Assembly (NCBI GenBank): GCA_030272585.1
Contig: BSYQ01000006.1
Location: forward strand, 2,133,001 to 2,197,000
DNA length: 64,000 bases
DNA from: Bryopsis sp. KO-2023
Lineage: Eukaryota > Chlorophyta > Ulvophyceae > Bryopsidales > Bryopsidaceae
Direction: 5' to 3'
The notes beneath the pieces were generated by a model. The model was not told the DNA's origin and made no database searches. It was given only the letters and a program-made list of their open reading frames with translations. The position numbers were made by a program, and so were the translations under genes. Below are positions 51,301 to 63,292 of this stretch, in pieces; the stretch's first letter is position 1; every line of letters begins with the position of its first letter.

Positions 51301-51612
51301 TTCAGGCACAGTACAGAAGTATGTCAAGAATTGCATCCCCTGTCAGAGAAATAAGGCTTCTAATCAGAGGCCTTTGGGTAAGCTGCAGCCTCTGCCTATT
51401 CCTGATGGCAGGTGGTCCAGTGTTTCAATGGATTTTGTAGGCCCTTTGCCTAAAACCAGGAAGGGGTCAGATTATTTGCTTGTGGTAGTGGACAGATTCA
51501 GTAAGATGTTGCGATTGATTCCAACCAAACAAACGGTAACTGCAGCAGGTGTTGCAGATTTATTCTTTCAGAATGTAGTTCGTTTCTTTGGGTTGCCTCA
51601 AGAGATTGTTTC
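48377..51612 (+). pseudogene. Pol of element 5, truncated in integrase
   Basis: Open in the -1 frame relative to gag. The first 190 codons are Ser/Glu/Ala-rich with a 20-codon segment repeated (near 48595 and 48650). Protease has LIDSGATDNF. RT has YLDDILVY. RNase H follows. Integrase has its HHCC finger (HESALAGH ... CIPCQRN) and the first catalytic Asp (SMDFVGPLP). It breaks after LPQEIVS, just before the second Asp, at the LTR of element 6. Seven codons into the LTR the frame meets foreign sequence, so this copy cannot integrate. No canonical slippery heptamer lies in the overlap (GGAAAAC is the nearest). Confidence 0.88.
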
Positions 51613-51856
51613 TGTTATGACGTCACACGCGTGTGTCACGGTGTGTCGCCACGTGTACATGTGTGTCGCCACGTGTGTCACCTGTCGTGACACATTTGCA
51701 TCTGTCCCCACACGGTGGTAGCAGGGTCCAATCACCAAGTATGGTGATTGCTACCATGTGTACTAGCAACGCTCATAAAAGGCGTTGGTACACTCTCTTT
51801 CCAGGTTTTGGTTTGAGAAAGACTTTCACTGCCACTGAAAGTCAAGCAGCATAACA
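51613..51856 (+). repeat. LTR a of element 6
   Basis: 244 bp, TGTTATG...CATAACA (perfect 7-bp inverted ends). Identical by eye to LTR c (62278-62521) but different from LTR b near its 3' end. It is rich in GTGTGTC/GACACA repeats and has CATAAAAGG as a TATA-like box. No primer-binding site follows. Confidence 0.95.
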
Positions 51857-51857
51857 T

Positions 51858-54800
51858 TTGAGCGGATCCCTGTGATTAAGAATAAATCCGGGAATGTTCA
51901 TGGTCGTGGGGAAGACTTGTATGGATACAAGACTTCAAAGAAAGCAAAGACTAGACCATCATTTACCAGTGGGCAAGCGAACCCGAACGCTAGTAAGAAA
52001 GCGAAGGGTACGGTTCGCGGCACAAAGCTTTCCCCGGAGGAGCGTGCTAGAAGGATAGCACAAAAGCTTTGCTTCACTTGTGGTGCTCCATGGGATGTGT
52101 CACACAAGTGTGGTGGGAAAGGCAAGGTGAGCGATTTGGCGATCAATGTCTTATCTCCTATCGAGAGTCATGTGCATATTGATGAGGTAGTGGAACCCTC
52201 AAATGCAATGATCGATGAGGAAATGAAAATTCATGCTTCTACTGACGAAAAGAAATTTTCGTGCAGAAATGAAAAGAAGGTGAATGCTCAGATGGATCAT
52301 AGTGTTCATCGCAAGATGATCAAGCGAGAACTTGAAAGACTCGAAGAGAGAATGGGACGGAAGTTTACGTTCGATTCTTCTGGAGGTTGTTTTCCGGTTG
52401 ATGCTTGTAAAAGATCTTGTGAAGATTTTCTTACGTGTGATGTGTCGGGCGAGCATGTGTGGCTCAACCCAGGAAAGGCACAAATGGATGCTTTCCTGAA
52501 GCACTATTTCGAGTGTAAGAAAAGAGCACCAATGACAACAAGTGCTTGTGTCTTGGTACCTCATAAGATGCGCAAAGCTTTTCGTGTGTTTGATAGCATG
52601 CGCTTGATAGCACAATATCGGAAAGGGGCATTCTTATTTGAGAGAGCTCGTAAGATACCATTTTCCCAACCATTTGATGTGTATTATGATGCTCCTGTGC
52701 CTCGAATTGTGGAACCCACAATTGACAAGGAGATCATGACTATGTCTATGGTTTTCGAGGGACGTATCTTTGATACTCCTGCACATATATTGTTGGATTC
52801 GGGTGCGGCTGGTTCAGCCTATATTTCCCAACAATTTTGTGAGGCTTATGGTATCTCATACCAAGCTCAAAGTGATACAACTGTTCAAATGGCTGATGGT
52901 ACACCATTGACTTGTTCTGGTAAAACCACAGTTCCTCTTCGGATACAAGGTCTTCGTGAAAAGTTAGAGTGCTTGGTGATCAGTGCTCCTCACTTTGATC
53001 TTTATCTTGGAGATGTTTGGTTGAAGGACCATTGTGCTCATATGGATTTCCTTCATAACAGTTGTTCGTTGTTGTCAACTCGTGGACGTCGAGTTACGAT
53101 CCATCATACTATTTCGGCTCGAAATCGTAGTGATCGTTGTGTTCATACGGTTACTCCATTTCTTTCCATTAAACAAGTGAAACGATGTCTTCGTGATGAT
53201 CGGATCACTCCATTCCTTGTCTTGGTGCGTGAGGTCACGCCACCTCTTGAGGGGGAGGAACATGGGTCTCCTAATACGTTGTTTCGTGAACGTGGATCAC
53301 TAGAGGATGTGGTAAAATCCGCACACGGTGATCATGTTGAGAAAGAAACGTTGGAGAACATGTTGGCTCCTATATTGGACGAATACGAGGATCGGTTTGC
53401 GAATGAATTGGCCTCGTGTCCACCCTCTAGAGAGTTCGATGCTTCTATAGATCTGATACTAGGAGCAAATCCTGTGAGTCGTCCTATATTTCGCTATACG
53501 CCTGGAGAGCGTAAGGAAATTGAGGATCAAATATCGGATATGTTGGCTAAGGGGCTTATTCAACCGTCATGTAGTCCATGGGGCGCACCAGTCTTGTTTG
53601 TACCCAAACCAGATGGGACAAAAAGAATGTGTGTGGACTACAGGGGTTTGAATAAGTTAACAGTCAAAAATCAATACCCTATCCCACGTATTGATGACTT
53701 CTTGGATCAGTTACAAGGTGCGAGGTACTTTTCCGCCCTTGATTTGAAAGCTGGTTACTGGCAGCTTCGTGTCAAAGCTGAGGACCAGGCTAAAACGGCT
53801 TTCAAGACGCCCTTTGGATTGTTTGAATATCGTGTCTTACCGATGGGTTTGACGAATGCACCAGCGATATTCCAAACATGGATGAACCGTGTATTTCATG
53901 GGATGATAGGGAAGTACGTCCTTATCTATCTTGATGATATACTTGTGTATTCGAGGAATGAGAAAGACCACATCATGCATCTCAAAAAGGTCATGGATCG
54001 TTTGAGAGAGCACAAGCTCTTCTTGAAGAGATCAAAGTGTGATTTCTTTAAGGATGCATTGCATTATCTTGGCTTCGTGATAAGCAAAGAAGGGATTGCG
54101 GTAGATACTCGCAAGACTCAGAAGGTCATTGATTGGCCAGAGCCACAAAATATATCTGAGTTGAGATCCTTCTTAGGTCTTTCAAATTACTTCCGTCGGT
54201 TCATTCAAGGATACAGTAAATTGGTCGAACCACTTACGAACTTACTTAGGAAGAGTAAGGAGTGGGACTGGAATGATGATTGTCGCAAAGCAATGGTTGC
54301 AGTTAAGGAAGCCCTGACCCATGCACCTTGCTTGGCAATGCCAGATTTCAGTAAACCTTTTGAAGTTATTGCCGATGCCTCGGATTGGGCTATTGGTGCA
54401 ATATTACTTCAAGAAGGTCGACCAATAGCATTTGAAAGTAAAATGCTACATGGTGCACAATTGAGATGGTCAATATCAGACAAAGAAATGTTTGCTGTTG
54501 TCCATGCTTTGAAGTTGTGGAGGTGCTATCTGGATGTGATGGAGTTTAAGGTGATCGTGGATCACAAACCCAACACATTTTTCCATTCCCAGGTAACGTT
54601 GTCTCGAAGAGCGGTGCGGTGGCTTGAGTGTCTTCAGGGATACCGATTCAAGTGGGAATACCAGCCAGGCAGGACGAATGTAGCAGACCCCTTGTCGCGC
54701 TATCCTGTACGGTATTCTCAGCAGATCAGTGTCTTGTTGGAGTCGGTGAGCAAGCGTGGCCGACTCAGTCACCTTGGTGAGGAGAGCCCAGCTCTCTCTC

Positions 54801-56338
54801 CTTTGCCTAATATCGATCTTCAGCGACGATTATCTGAGGGGTACGCTAAAGACGAGTGGTTCAATACATTGGAGTCCGCTGCTTCAATGTGTCGTTTCGA
54901 CTCGGGTTTTTGGTGGAATGGAACGCGGGTGGTTGTCCCAAACTTTGATGGCCTCAGGTTGGATATTATGAAAGATTTTCATTCAACGGTGTATTCGGGA
55001 CACTTTGGTGTCAAAAAGACGAAACACAATTTGTTGAAGTGGTTTTGGTGGCCAGGGGTAGAGAAGGATATCTTGTCCTTTATCAAAGGTTGTGATAGTT
55101 GTCAACGGAACAAGTGGAGACGTGGCAAACCTCCTGGTTCGTTGCAACCTCTACCGATACCAGATGCTCGTTGGGAGAGTGTTTCGATGGACTTGATAGT
55201 CGAGCTTCCCAAGTCAGGTGCTGAGCATTATGATGCGATCCTAGTTTTCGTGGACCGACTCACGAAAATGGTGAGATGCGCTGCAACATACACGAAGTGT
55301 GATGCTGCAGAAACAGCGAGACTCTTTGTATCACATGTCTTCCGTTCACACGGTCTTCCTAGGACATTGGTGAGTGACAGAGATCCCAGGTGGAGATCAC
55401 GATTCTTTGCGGAATTGTGTAATACTTGGAAGATCAGTCAGGCTATGTCAACTGCTTTTCATCCCACCACTGATGGGCAGACTGAGGCAATGAACAAAGT
55501 CTTAGAAGACACCCTAAGACATTTTGTTGGGATACGCCACAGTGATTGGTCTGAACTGTTGCCAGTTGTCGAGTTTGCTATGAATAACTCCAAGTCGGAA
55601 GCGACTGGTGAGACACCATTTTTCCTCAATTACGGTCGTGATCCTTGGACAGCTACGACGGCACAGATGCCTGGATTCGGGCCAGGTGCATCTAGTAGAA
55701 AGAGCTCGTCACTGCAGATGGCGGTGCCAGCTGTACAAAGAATGACGACAACGATAAGAGATAGCATTGTGAAGGCGAAAAGGTGTTTAGAGGCAGCACG
55801 TCAAAGGATGAAGGCGTATGCTGATCGACATAGACGTCCTGTGGATGTGAAAGTAGGCGATAAGGTGTTGTTGGATGCACGGCATATCCGCCTAAAACAT
55901 CCAGGATCCCGAAAATTGATGCCGAAGTGGATCGGACCCTTTACTATTTCGGATCAAATCGGTAAGGTAGCTTTTCGGTTGGATTTACCGAACTATCTTA
56001 AAATTCATCCGGTTTTTCATGCGAGCTTGTTGAAGCCTTATTGGGCGCATGGAAAAGTTCAGCCTCCTCCGCCGGTGGAACTCGATGATGAGTTGGAATA
56101 TGAGGTTGAGATGCTTTTAGATCATCGTGTACGGCGAATAGGTCGAAAGCGTAAAACTGAGTATTTATGCAAATGGATGGGTTATGGACATGAGCATAAT
56201 ACTTGGGAACCCGAAGAGCATATGGAGAATGCTAGGGAATTGGTAGAAGAATACCAAAACAAAATCAAGTCGACGGACTTGTCTCCGCCAATTGTTATCC
56301 GTCGAAGTGAACGCCTTCGGTCGAAAGAGCGCAATTGA
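51858..56338 (+). CDS. Gag C-terminus-pol of element 6 (copy A, 5' deleted)
   Basis: 1488 codons from an ATT-start frame at 51872, joined directly to LTR a. Compared with the full gag at 57961-60124 (-), the first 240 residues, the leader and the PBS are missing. CX2CX7HX2C knuckle at 68-80. A Dam-methyltransferase-like segment at 163-256 (FTFDSS, HVWLNPGK, TSACVLVP, YRKGAFLF). Protease DSGAA at 309. RT box YLDDILVY near 690. RNase H, then integrase with HHCC ([12 protein letters not shown] ... CDSCQRN) and DDE (SMDLIV, VSDRDPRW, GQTEAMN). Chromodomain EYEVEMLLDHR near 1410. Intact frame, but without PBS it cannot copy itself alone. Confidence 0.88.
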
Positions 56339-56758
56339 CAGAGTAGGAGATCTCAAGAGAGGGGAAATAAATTGAATGGGCAAAATTTGATTTAAATATC
56401 TCCGCACATATGTGTGAATGCCGACGGGTGAGATATTATTTTCCTAAGGCAAGGTAGCCAATGTGGAAAAGCGTTCACCATGAAAAGGGTTTTATCTCGG
56501 GTTTGAGAAGGTGTCTTGACCCTTAAGATGGTTTGGTTTTGTGAAAGGGATCACAAACTTTGAGATGTTTCTCCAATCTCAATCTTGACCGGATATGAAA
56601 CTTTGGTGTAGTGGCTCGCTGAAAGGCACCTAGAGATTTCAACATTTGGTCAAAGTACCGTGTGTAAACCATTGCTAAGGTTTCTGCACCCTGTAGCATA
56701 TAAGTGTTTATCCAAGTGGAGTCAGGACCAGGAGGTCTGACACTTTGGGGGGGAGGAA
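56339..56758 (+). other. 3' untranslated region and polypurine tract of element 6 copy A
   Basis: 420 bp without ORF, ending in GGGGGGGAGGAA before LTR b. Repeated at 61857-62277 with few differences. Confidence 0.8.
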
Positions 56759-57005
56759 TGTTATGACGTCACACGCGTGTGTCACGGTGTGTCGCCACGT
56801 GTACATGTGTGTCGCCACGTGTGTCACCTGTCGTGACACATTTGCATCTGTCCCCACACGGTGGTAGCAGGGTCCAATCACCAAGTATGGTGATTGCTAC
56901 CATGTGTACTAGCAACGTCCATAAAAGGCGTTGGTACACTCTTTCTGGAGTTCTCGAATTCTGGAGAAAGACTTTCACTGCCACTGAAAGTCAAGCAGCA
57001 CAACA
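56759..57005 (+). repeat. LTR b of element 6
   Basis: 247 bp. It differs from LTRs a and c in a block near 56920-56970 (TTTCTGGAGTTCTCGAATTC instead of the CTCTTTCCAGG form) and ends CACAACA. Followed by the only PBS in the cluster. Confidence 0.95.
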
Positions 57006-57007
57006 TT

Positions 57008-57019
57008 TGGTTTCGGAGC
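57008..57019 (+). promoter_or_regulatory. Primer-binding site, element 6
   Basis: TGGTTTCGGAGC, two bases after LTR b. Confidence 0.85.
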
Positions 57020-57741
57020 GAAGGGAAAGGAAAAGGAAACGATAAGGAGAATAACAAGGAGAGAGCGCTTCTTGTCGAGTAAGGAAACGCCCTTGGCGAA
57101 GGTGTGCGCTTTGGGGTAAAGGTGACTTACTCTTACCTTTGAGATTTTTGTTTTTCTTTGGGATCGTTGGTGGTGAGCAGTCGTCCGCCACGGTATGCTT
57201 GAAAGAAGGTCATAGAGGACCTTAAAAAAGTGTTTCGAGTTGGTTGTGAGTGGTCGCCCGTGTCGGCCAAGTTGAGGAAGGGTCTTACAGGGCCTTTGGA
57301 ATTTCTTGATTTGTTTGTGGGAGGTCGTCCGGTTCGGTTGACGTGAAAAGAGGTCGTAGGGAACCTCAGGGTAGTGGTATAGAGTCGTTTAGAAGCTAGC
57401 CCGTGTCGGAACAGGTTTCTTCTGTAGGGTCGCTTGACGTTTGTAGCTTTAGATCCCATTTTCAGAAAGTGTGAGAGTGGAGATCTCGACTTTCTTTGGG
57501 GTTTCGACCACTTCTTGCGAGGTCGCCAGCACTCTGGACGTGCTTTGTTAAAGCTAGTCGACTTAGCTCGACGTTTTTCCAGAGGGTGGTTGGGTGGCTC
57601 GGTAGTTGGGTCGAAAAAGGCTACAGGGGTCGTCAGTTTTTGCCAGGAATGACAAATTCGAATTCGAATTCTGAAGTGTGAGAAACGACAAGAGTAACGC
57701 AGGTCGATTTGTTACGCTGTTGGCGTTGAAATCGATTTTGG
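57020..57741 (+). other. Untranslated leader of element 6
   Basis: 720 bp, with no meaningful ORF. It recurs as GGTCGT/GGTCGCC-rich stretches. It leads into the left inverted repeat. Confidence 0.7.
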
Positions 57742-57956
57742 TACTTACCTAAAGTGGTCGTCGTTTTGGCGAGGTGACAGTCGTTTTTCGTCGACTGTGG
57801 TACTGGCGCCAAACGCGACTTCGTTTTGGTGCGACTATCGGTTTTCTTTTGTCGGCAGTGTGCCTTCTTGGCAACTGCAGGGGCGCGATTGGGCTCTTAT
57901 TTTGGTGAGAGTACCTTGAAATCGTTAACCTCCACGTCGTTTTAAGTTCGCCTGTG
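57742..57956 (+). repeat. Left inverted repeat around inverted gag block
   Basis: 215 bp of leader sequence, repeated in reverse at 60292-60506 with few mismatches. Confidence 0.9.
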
Positions 57957-60124
57957 AACGCATTAGGAGACCCATGTTCCTCCGCCTCAAGAGGTGGCGT
58001 GACCTCACGCACCAAGACAAGGAATGGAGTGATCCGATCATCACGAAGACATCGTTTCACTGGTTTAATGGAAAGAAATGGAGTAACCGTATGAACACAA
58101 CGATCACTACGATTTCGAGCCGAAATAGTATGATGGATCGTAACTCGACGTCCACGAGTTGACAACAACGAACAACTGTTATGAAGGAAATCCATATGAG
58201 CACAATGGTCCTTCAACCAAAAATCTCCAAGATAAAGGTCAAAGTGAGGAGCACTGATCACCAAGCACTCTAACTTTTCACGAAGACCTTGTATCCGAAG
58301 AGGAACTGTGGTTTTACCAGAACAAGTCAATGGTGTACTATCAGCCATTTGAACAGTTGTATCACTTTGAGCTTGGTATGAGATACCATAAGCCTCACAA
58401 AATTGTTGGGAAATATAGGCTGAACCAGCCGCACCCGAATCCAACAATATATGTGCAGGAGTATCAAAGATACGTCCCTCGAAAACCATAGACATAGTCA
58501 TGATCTCCTTGTCAATTGTGGGTTCCACAATTCGAGGCACAGGAGCATCATAATACACATCAAATGGTTGGGAAAATGGTATCTTACGAGCTCTCTCAAA
58601 TAAGAATGCCCCTTTCCGATATTGTGCTATCAAGCGCATGCTATCAAACACACGAAAAGCTTTGCGCATCTTATGAGGTACCAAGACACAAGCACTTGTT
58701 GTCATTGGTGCTCTTTTCTTACACTCGAAATAGTGCTTCAGGAAAGCATCCATTTGTGCCTTTCCTGGGTTGAGCCACACATGCTCGCCCGACACATCAC
58801 ACGTAAGAAAATCTTCACAAGATCTTTGACAAGCATCAACCGGAAAACAACCTCCAGAAGAATCGAACGTAAACTTCCGTCCCGTTCTCTCTTCGAGTCT
58901 TTCAAGTTCTCGCTTGATCATCTTGCGATGAACACCATGATCCATCTGAGCATTCACCTTCTTTTCATTTCTGGACGAAAATTTCTTTTCGTCAGTAGAA
59001 GCATGAATTTTCATTTCCTCATCGATCATTGCATTTGAGGGTTCCACTACCTCATCAATATGCACATGACTCTCGATAGGAGATAAGACATTGATCGCCA
59101 AATCGCTCACCTTGCCTTTCCCACCACACTTGTGTGACACATCCCATGGAGCACCACAAGTGAAGCAAAGCTTTTGTGCTATCCTTCTAGCACGCTCCTC
59201 CGGGGAAAGCTTTGTGCCGCGAACCGTACCCTTCGCTTTCTTACTAGCGTTCGGGTTCGCTTGCCCACTGGTAAATGATGGTCTAGTCTTTGCTTTCTTT
59301 GAAGTCTTGTATCCATACAAGTCTTCCCCACGACCATGAACATTCCCGGATTTATTCTTAATCACAGGGATCCGCTCATCATGGGTTACTCCTTTTGCAA
59401 GGACATGATTTCGAAGATCGTTGTAGATCGTCCAAGGTTTCCCATGAACATCTGTCTCGACCGACGACTTCAATGCCGGATGCAAATTATGGAGTAAGAA
59501 GAAGCATTTACTCGCTTCATCCATCGGAATACGACGAAGTTTAAACAAATCATCTACGAATCTGACGAATTCATTCGTATTCACTTTGCGCTCAAGGTGA
59601 TCACGACATGAAATGAGTTTCTTTGTAATGGCATAATCCGATGCCATTTCCCCGAAACTACCGTCACTCATCGTCTCACAGATTTGTTTCCAAGAAACTT
59701 CACCTTTTTCCAAGGACTCTGATGACACTCTAGCCGCCAAATGTTTTTGTGCAGCTCTACCGAAAAACGTGGGAGCAACCTTTCCCCATCGTTCTTGGTT
59801 GATACCAGCTGCCACAAAGTAGACAGTAAGACTACTCTGGAATTCTTTCCAGGGTATCTTTCCATCATATTTTTCTGGCTTAGCTACTTGAGATGTCATA
59901 CCACGCGGTCCACCATCATTTCCAGATTGCACAATGTCTATCGACTCATCCTCGTCCATTTTATCCTTATCTTTGGAACTTTCAGGGTCAGGTAATTTCA
60001 TTACCAAATCTGCCAACAGCCCTTCCATTTCTGTAAGCCTTTCTTCTAAATCCTTGGTCTTAGGAGGGGGTTCCACCTCTGCCTCCTTTTCACTGGTATG
60101 ACTACTCTTGTCATTACCATCCAT
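57957..60124 (-). pseudogene. Inverted gag-protease block of element 6
   Basis: From ATG at 60124 on the minus strand: an acidic, Glu/Lys-rich start, a capsid-type domain (IPWKEFQSSLTVYFVAAG, FVRFVDDLFKLRR), the CX2CX7HX2C knuckle, the Dam-like segment, and protease DSGAAG. It ends at EEHGSPNA where the inverted leader repeat begins; RT, RNase H and integrase are missing. It supplies the N-terminal part lacking in copy A. The frame stays open through the repeat to 57749, but that tail is antisense leader. Confidence 0.85.
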
Positions 60125-60291
60125 GGCCAAAGACTCCTACCAGAAAAATTCGAATTACACTGTAAGTGCGTTCAGTGTCACACTGTTCGACGTTTGCCAC
60201 GACTGACGTCGCGCACAAACCACAGTCGAACTTGAAACGACCTGTTCTGTCACACACTCTGTCGACTTTTGCCACGACTGGCGTCGAAAGC

Positions 60292-60506
60292 CACAGGCGA
60301 ACTTAAAACGACGTGGAGGTTAACGATTTCAAGGTACTCTCACCAAAATAAGAGCCCAATCGCGCCCCTGCAGTTGCCAAGAAGGCACACCGCCGACAAA
60401 AGAAAACCGATAGTCGCACCAAAACGAAGTCGCGTTTGGCGCCAGTACCACAGTCGACGAAAAACGACTGTCACCTCGCCAAAACGACGACCACTGTAGG
60501 TAAGTA
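60292..60506 (-). repeat. Right inverted repeat around inverted gag block
   Basis: Reverse complement of 57742-57956. Between it and the gag ATG (60125-60291) is the rest of the leader, also inverted. Confidence 0.9.
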
Positions 60507-61856
60507 GTGTATTCGGGACACTTTGGTGTCAAAAAGACGAAACACAATTTGTTGAAGTGGTTTTGGTGGCCAGGGGTAGAGAAGGATATATTGTCCTTTA
60601 TCAAAGGTTGTGATAGTTGTCAACGGAACAAGTGGAGACGTGGCAAACCTCCTGGTTCGTTGCAACCTCTACCGATACCAGATGCTCGTTGGGAGAGTGT
60701 TTCGATGGATTTGATAGTCGAGCTTCCCAAGTCAGGTGCTGAGCATTATGATGCGATCCTAGTTTTCGTGGACCGACTCACGAAAATGGTGAGATGCGCT
60801 GCAACATACACGAAGTGTGATGCTGCAGAAACAGCGAGACTCTTTGTATCACATGTCTTCCGTTCACACGGTCTTCCTAGGACATTGGTGAGTGACAGAG
60901 ATCCCAGGTGGAGATCACGATTCTTTGCGGAATTGTGTAATACTTGGAAGATCAGTCAGGCTATGTCAACTGCTTTTCATCCCACCACTGATGGGCAGAC
61001 TGAGGCAATGAACAAAGTCTTAGAAGACACCCTAAGACATTTTGTTGGGATACGCCACAGTGATTGGTCTGAACTGTTGCCAGTTGTCGAGTTTGCTATG
61101 AATAACTCCAAGTCGGAAGCGACTGGTGAGACACCATTTTTCCTTAATTACGGTCGTGATCCTTGGACAGCTACGACGGCACAGATGCCTGGATTCGGGC
61201 CAGGTGCATCTAGTAGAAAGAGCTCGTCACTGCAGATGGCGGTGCCAGCTGTACAAAGAATGACGACAACGATAAGAGATAGCATTGTGAAGGCGAAAAG
61301 GTGTTTAGAGGCAGCACGTCAAAGGATGAAGGCGTATGCTGATCGACATAGACGTCCTGTGGATGTGAAAGTAGGCGATAAGGTGTTGTTGGATGCACGG
61401 CATATCCGCCTAAAACATCCAGGATCCCGAAAATTGATGCCGAAGTGGATCGGACCCTTTACTATTTCGGATCAAATCGGTAAGGTAGCTTTTCGGTTGG
61501 ATTTACCGAACTATCTTAAAATTCATCCGGTTTTTCATGCGAGCTTGTTGAAGCCTTATTGGGCGCATGGAAAGGTTCAGCCTCCTCCGCCGGTGGAACT
61601 CGATGATGAGTTGGAATATGAGGTTGAGATGCTTTTAGATCATCGTGTACGGCGAATAGGTCGAAAGCGTAAAACTGAGTATTTATGCAAATGGATGGGT
61701 TATGGACATGAGCATAATACTTGGGAACCCGAAGAGCATATGGAGAATGCTAGGGAATTGGTAGAAGAATACCAAAACAAAATCAAGTCGACGGACTTGT
61801 CTCCGCCAATTGTTATCCGTCGAAGTGAACGCCTTCGGTCGAAAGAGCGCAATTGA
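60507..61856 (+). pseudogene. Integrase-chromodomain fragment of element 6
   Basis: 449 codons, the same as the C-terminal end of copy A from the zinc-finger His region ([15 protein letters not shown]) through DDE and chromodomain. It begins abruptly after the right inverted repeat, so it has no RT or RNase H. Differences from copy A are few (for example near 60586, 60711 and 61575). Confidence 0.9.
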
Positions 61857-62277
61857 CAGAGTAGGAGATCTCAAGAGAAGGGAAATAAATTGAATGGGCA
61901 AAATTTGATTTAAATATCTCCGCACATATGTGTGAATGCCGACGGGTGAGATATTATTTTCCTAAGGCAAGGTAGCCAATGTGGAAAAGCGTTCACCATG
62001 AAAAGGGTTTTATCTCGGGTTTGAGAAGGTGTCTTGACCCTTAAGATGGTTTGGTTTTGTGAAAGGGATCACAAACTTTGAGATGTTTCTCCAATCTCAA
62101 TCTTGACCGGATATGAAACTTTTGGTGTAGTGGCTCGCTGAAAGGCACCTAGAGATTTCAACATTTGGTCAAAGTACCGTGTGTAAACCATTGCTAAGGT
62201 TTCTGCACCCTGTAGCATATAAGTGTTTATCCAAGTGGAGTCAGGACCAGGAGGTCTGACACTTTGGGGGGGAGGAA
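61857..62277 (+). other. 3' untranslated region and polypurine tract before LTR c
   Basis: Near-identical to 56339-56758, with one extra T near 62121. Confidence 0.8.
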
Positions 62278-62521
62278 TGTTATGACGTCACACGCGTGTG
62301 TCACGGTGTGTCGCCACGTGTACATGTGTGTCGCCACGTGTGTCACCTGTCGTGACACATTTGCATCTGTCCCCACACGGTGGTAGCAGGGTCCAATCAC
62401 CAAGTATGGTGATTGCTACCATGTGTACTAGCAACGCTCATAAAAGGCGTTGGTACACTCTCTTTCCAGGTTTTGGTTTGAGAAAGACTTTCACTGCCAC
62501 TGAAAGTCAAGCAGCATAACA
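62278..62521 (+). repeat. LTR c of element 6
   Basis: 244 bp, identical by eye to LTR a. Confidence 0.95.
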
Positions 62522-62525
62522 TTTC

Positions 62526-62609
62526 AATGTGTCACGACAGGTGACACACGTGGCGACACACATGTACACGTGGCGACACACCGTGACACACGCGTGTGAC
62601 GTCATAACA
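62526..62609 (-). repeat. Inverted partial LTR of element 6
   Basis: Reverse complement of the first 84 bp of the LTR, starting 4 bp after LTR c, so the two form a fold-back. Confidence 0.92.
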
Positions 62610-63292
62610 TTCTTCAAGAAGAGCTTGTGCTCTCTCAAACGATCCATGACCTTTTTGAGATGCATGATGTGGTCTTTCTCATTCCTCGAATACACAAGTA
62701 TATCATCAAGATAGATAAGGACGTACTTCCCTATCATCCCATGAAATACACGGTTCATCCATGTTTGGAATATCGCTGGTGCATTCGTCAAACCCATCGG
62801 TAAGACACGATATTCAAACAATCCAAAGGGCGTCTTGAAAGCCGTTTTAGCCTAGTCCTCAGCTTTGACACGAAGCTGCCAGTAACCAGCTTTCAAATCA
62901 AGGGCGGAAAAGTACCTCGCACCTTGTAACTGATCCAACAGATCATCGATACGTGGGATAGGGTATTGATTTTTGACTGTTAACTTATTCAAACCTCTAT
63001 AGTCCACACACATTCTTTTTGTCCCATCCGGTTTGGGTACAAACAAGACTGGTGCTCCCCATGGACTACACGACGGTTGAATAAGTCCTTTAGCCAACAT
63101 ATCCGATATCTGATCCTCAATTTCCTTACGCTCTCCAGGCGTATAGCGAAATATAGGACGACTCACAGGATTTGCTCCTGGTATCAGATCTATAGAAGCA
63201 TCGAACTCTCTAGAGGGTGGACACGAGGCCAATTCATTCGCAAACCAATCCTCGTATTTGTCCAATATAGGAGCCAACATGTAGCCAACTTC
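62610..63292 (-). pseudogene. Inverted RT fragment of element 6
   Basis: Minus-strand protease-RT spacer and RT, from [11 protein letters not shown] to REHKLFLK, with RT box YLDDILVY. A TAG at about 62852 replaces a Gln codon (AED stop AKTAF), so the frame is broken. It joins the LTR piece at 62609 with 2-bp shared sequence. Confidence 0.88.

Larger units (their letters stand above)
45674..51612 (+). mobile_element. Ty3/gypsy element 5, 5' part
   Basis: LTR, primer-binding site, repeat-bearing leader, two small ORFs, gag, and pol cut in integrase by the element 6 cluster at 51613. It is inserted in the gag of element 4. Confidence 0.9.

Noticed and set aside
51609-62525. TTTC as a proven target duplication around LTRs a and c
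   Set aside because: Only 4 bp, and the sequence after the right copy is inverted LTR rather than the expected element 5 integrase, so it may be chance.
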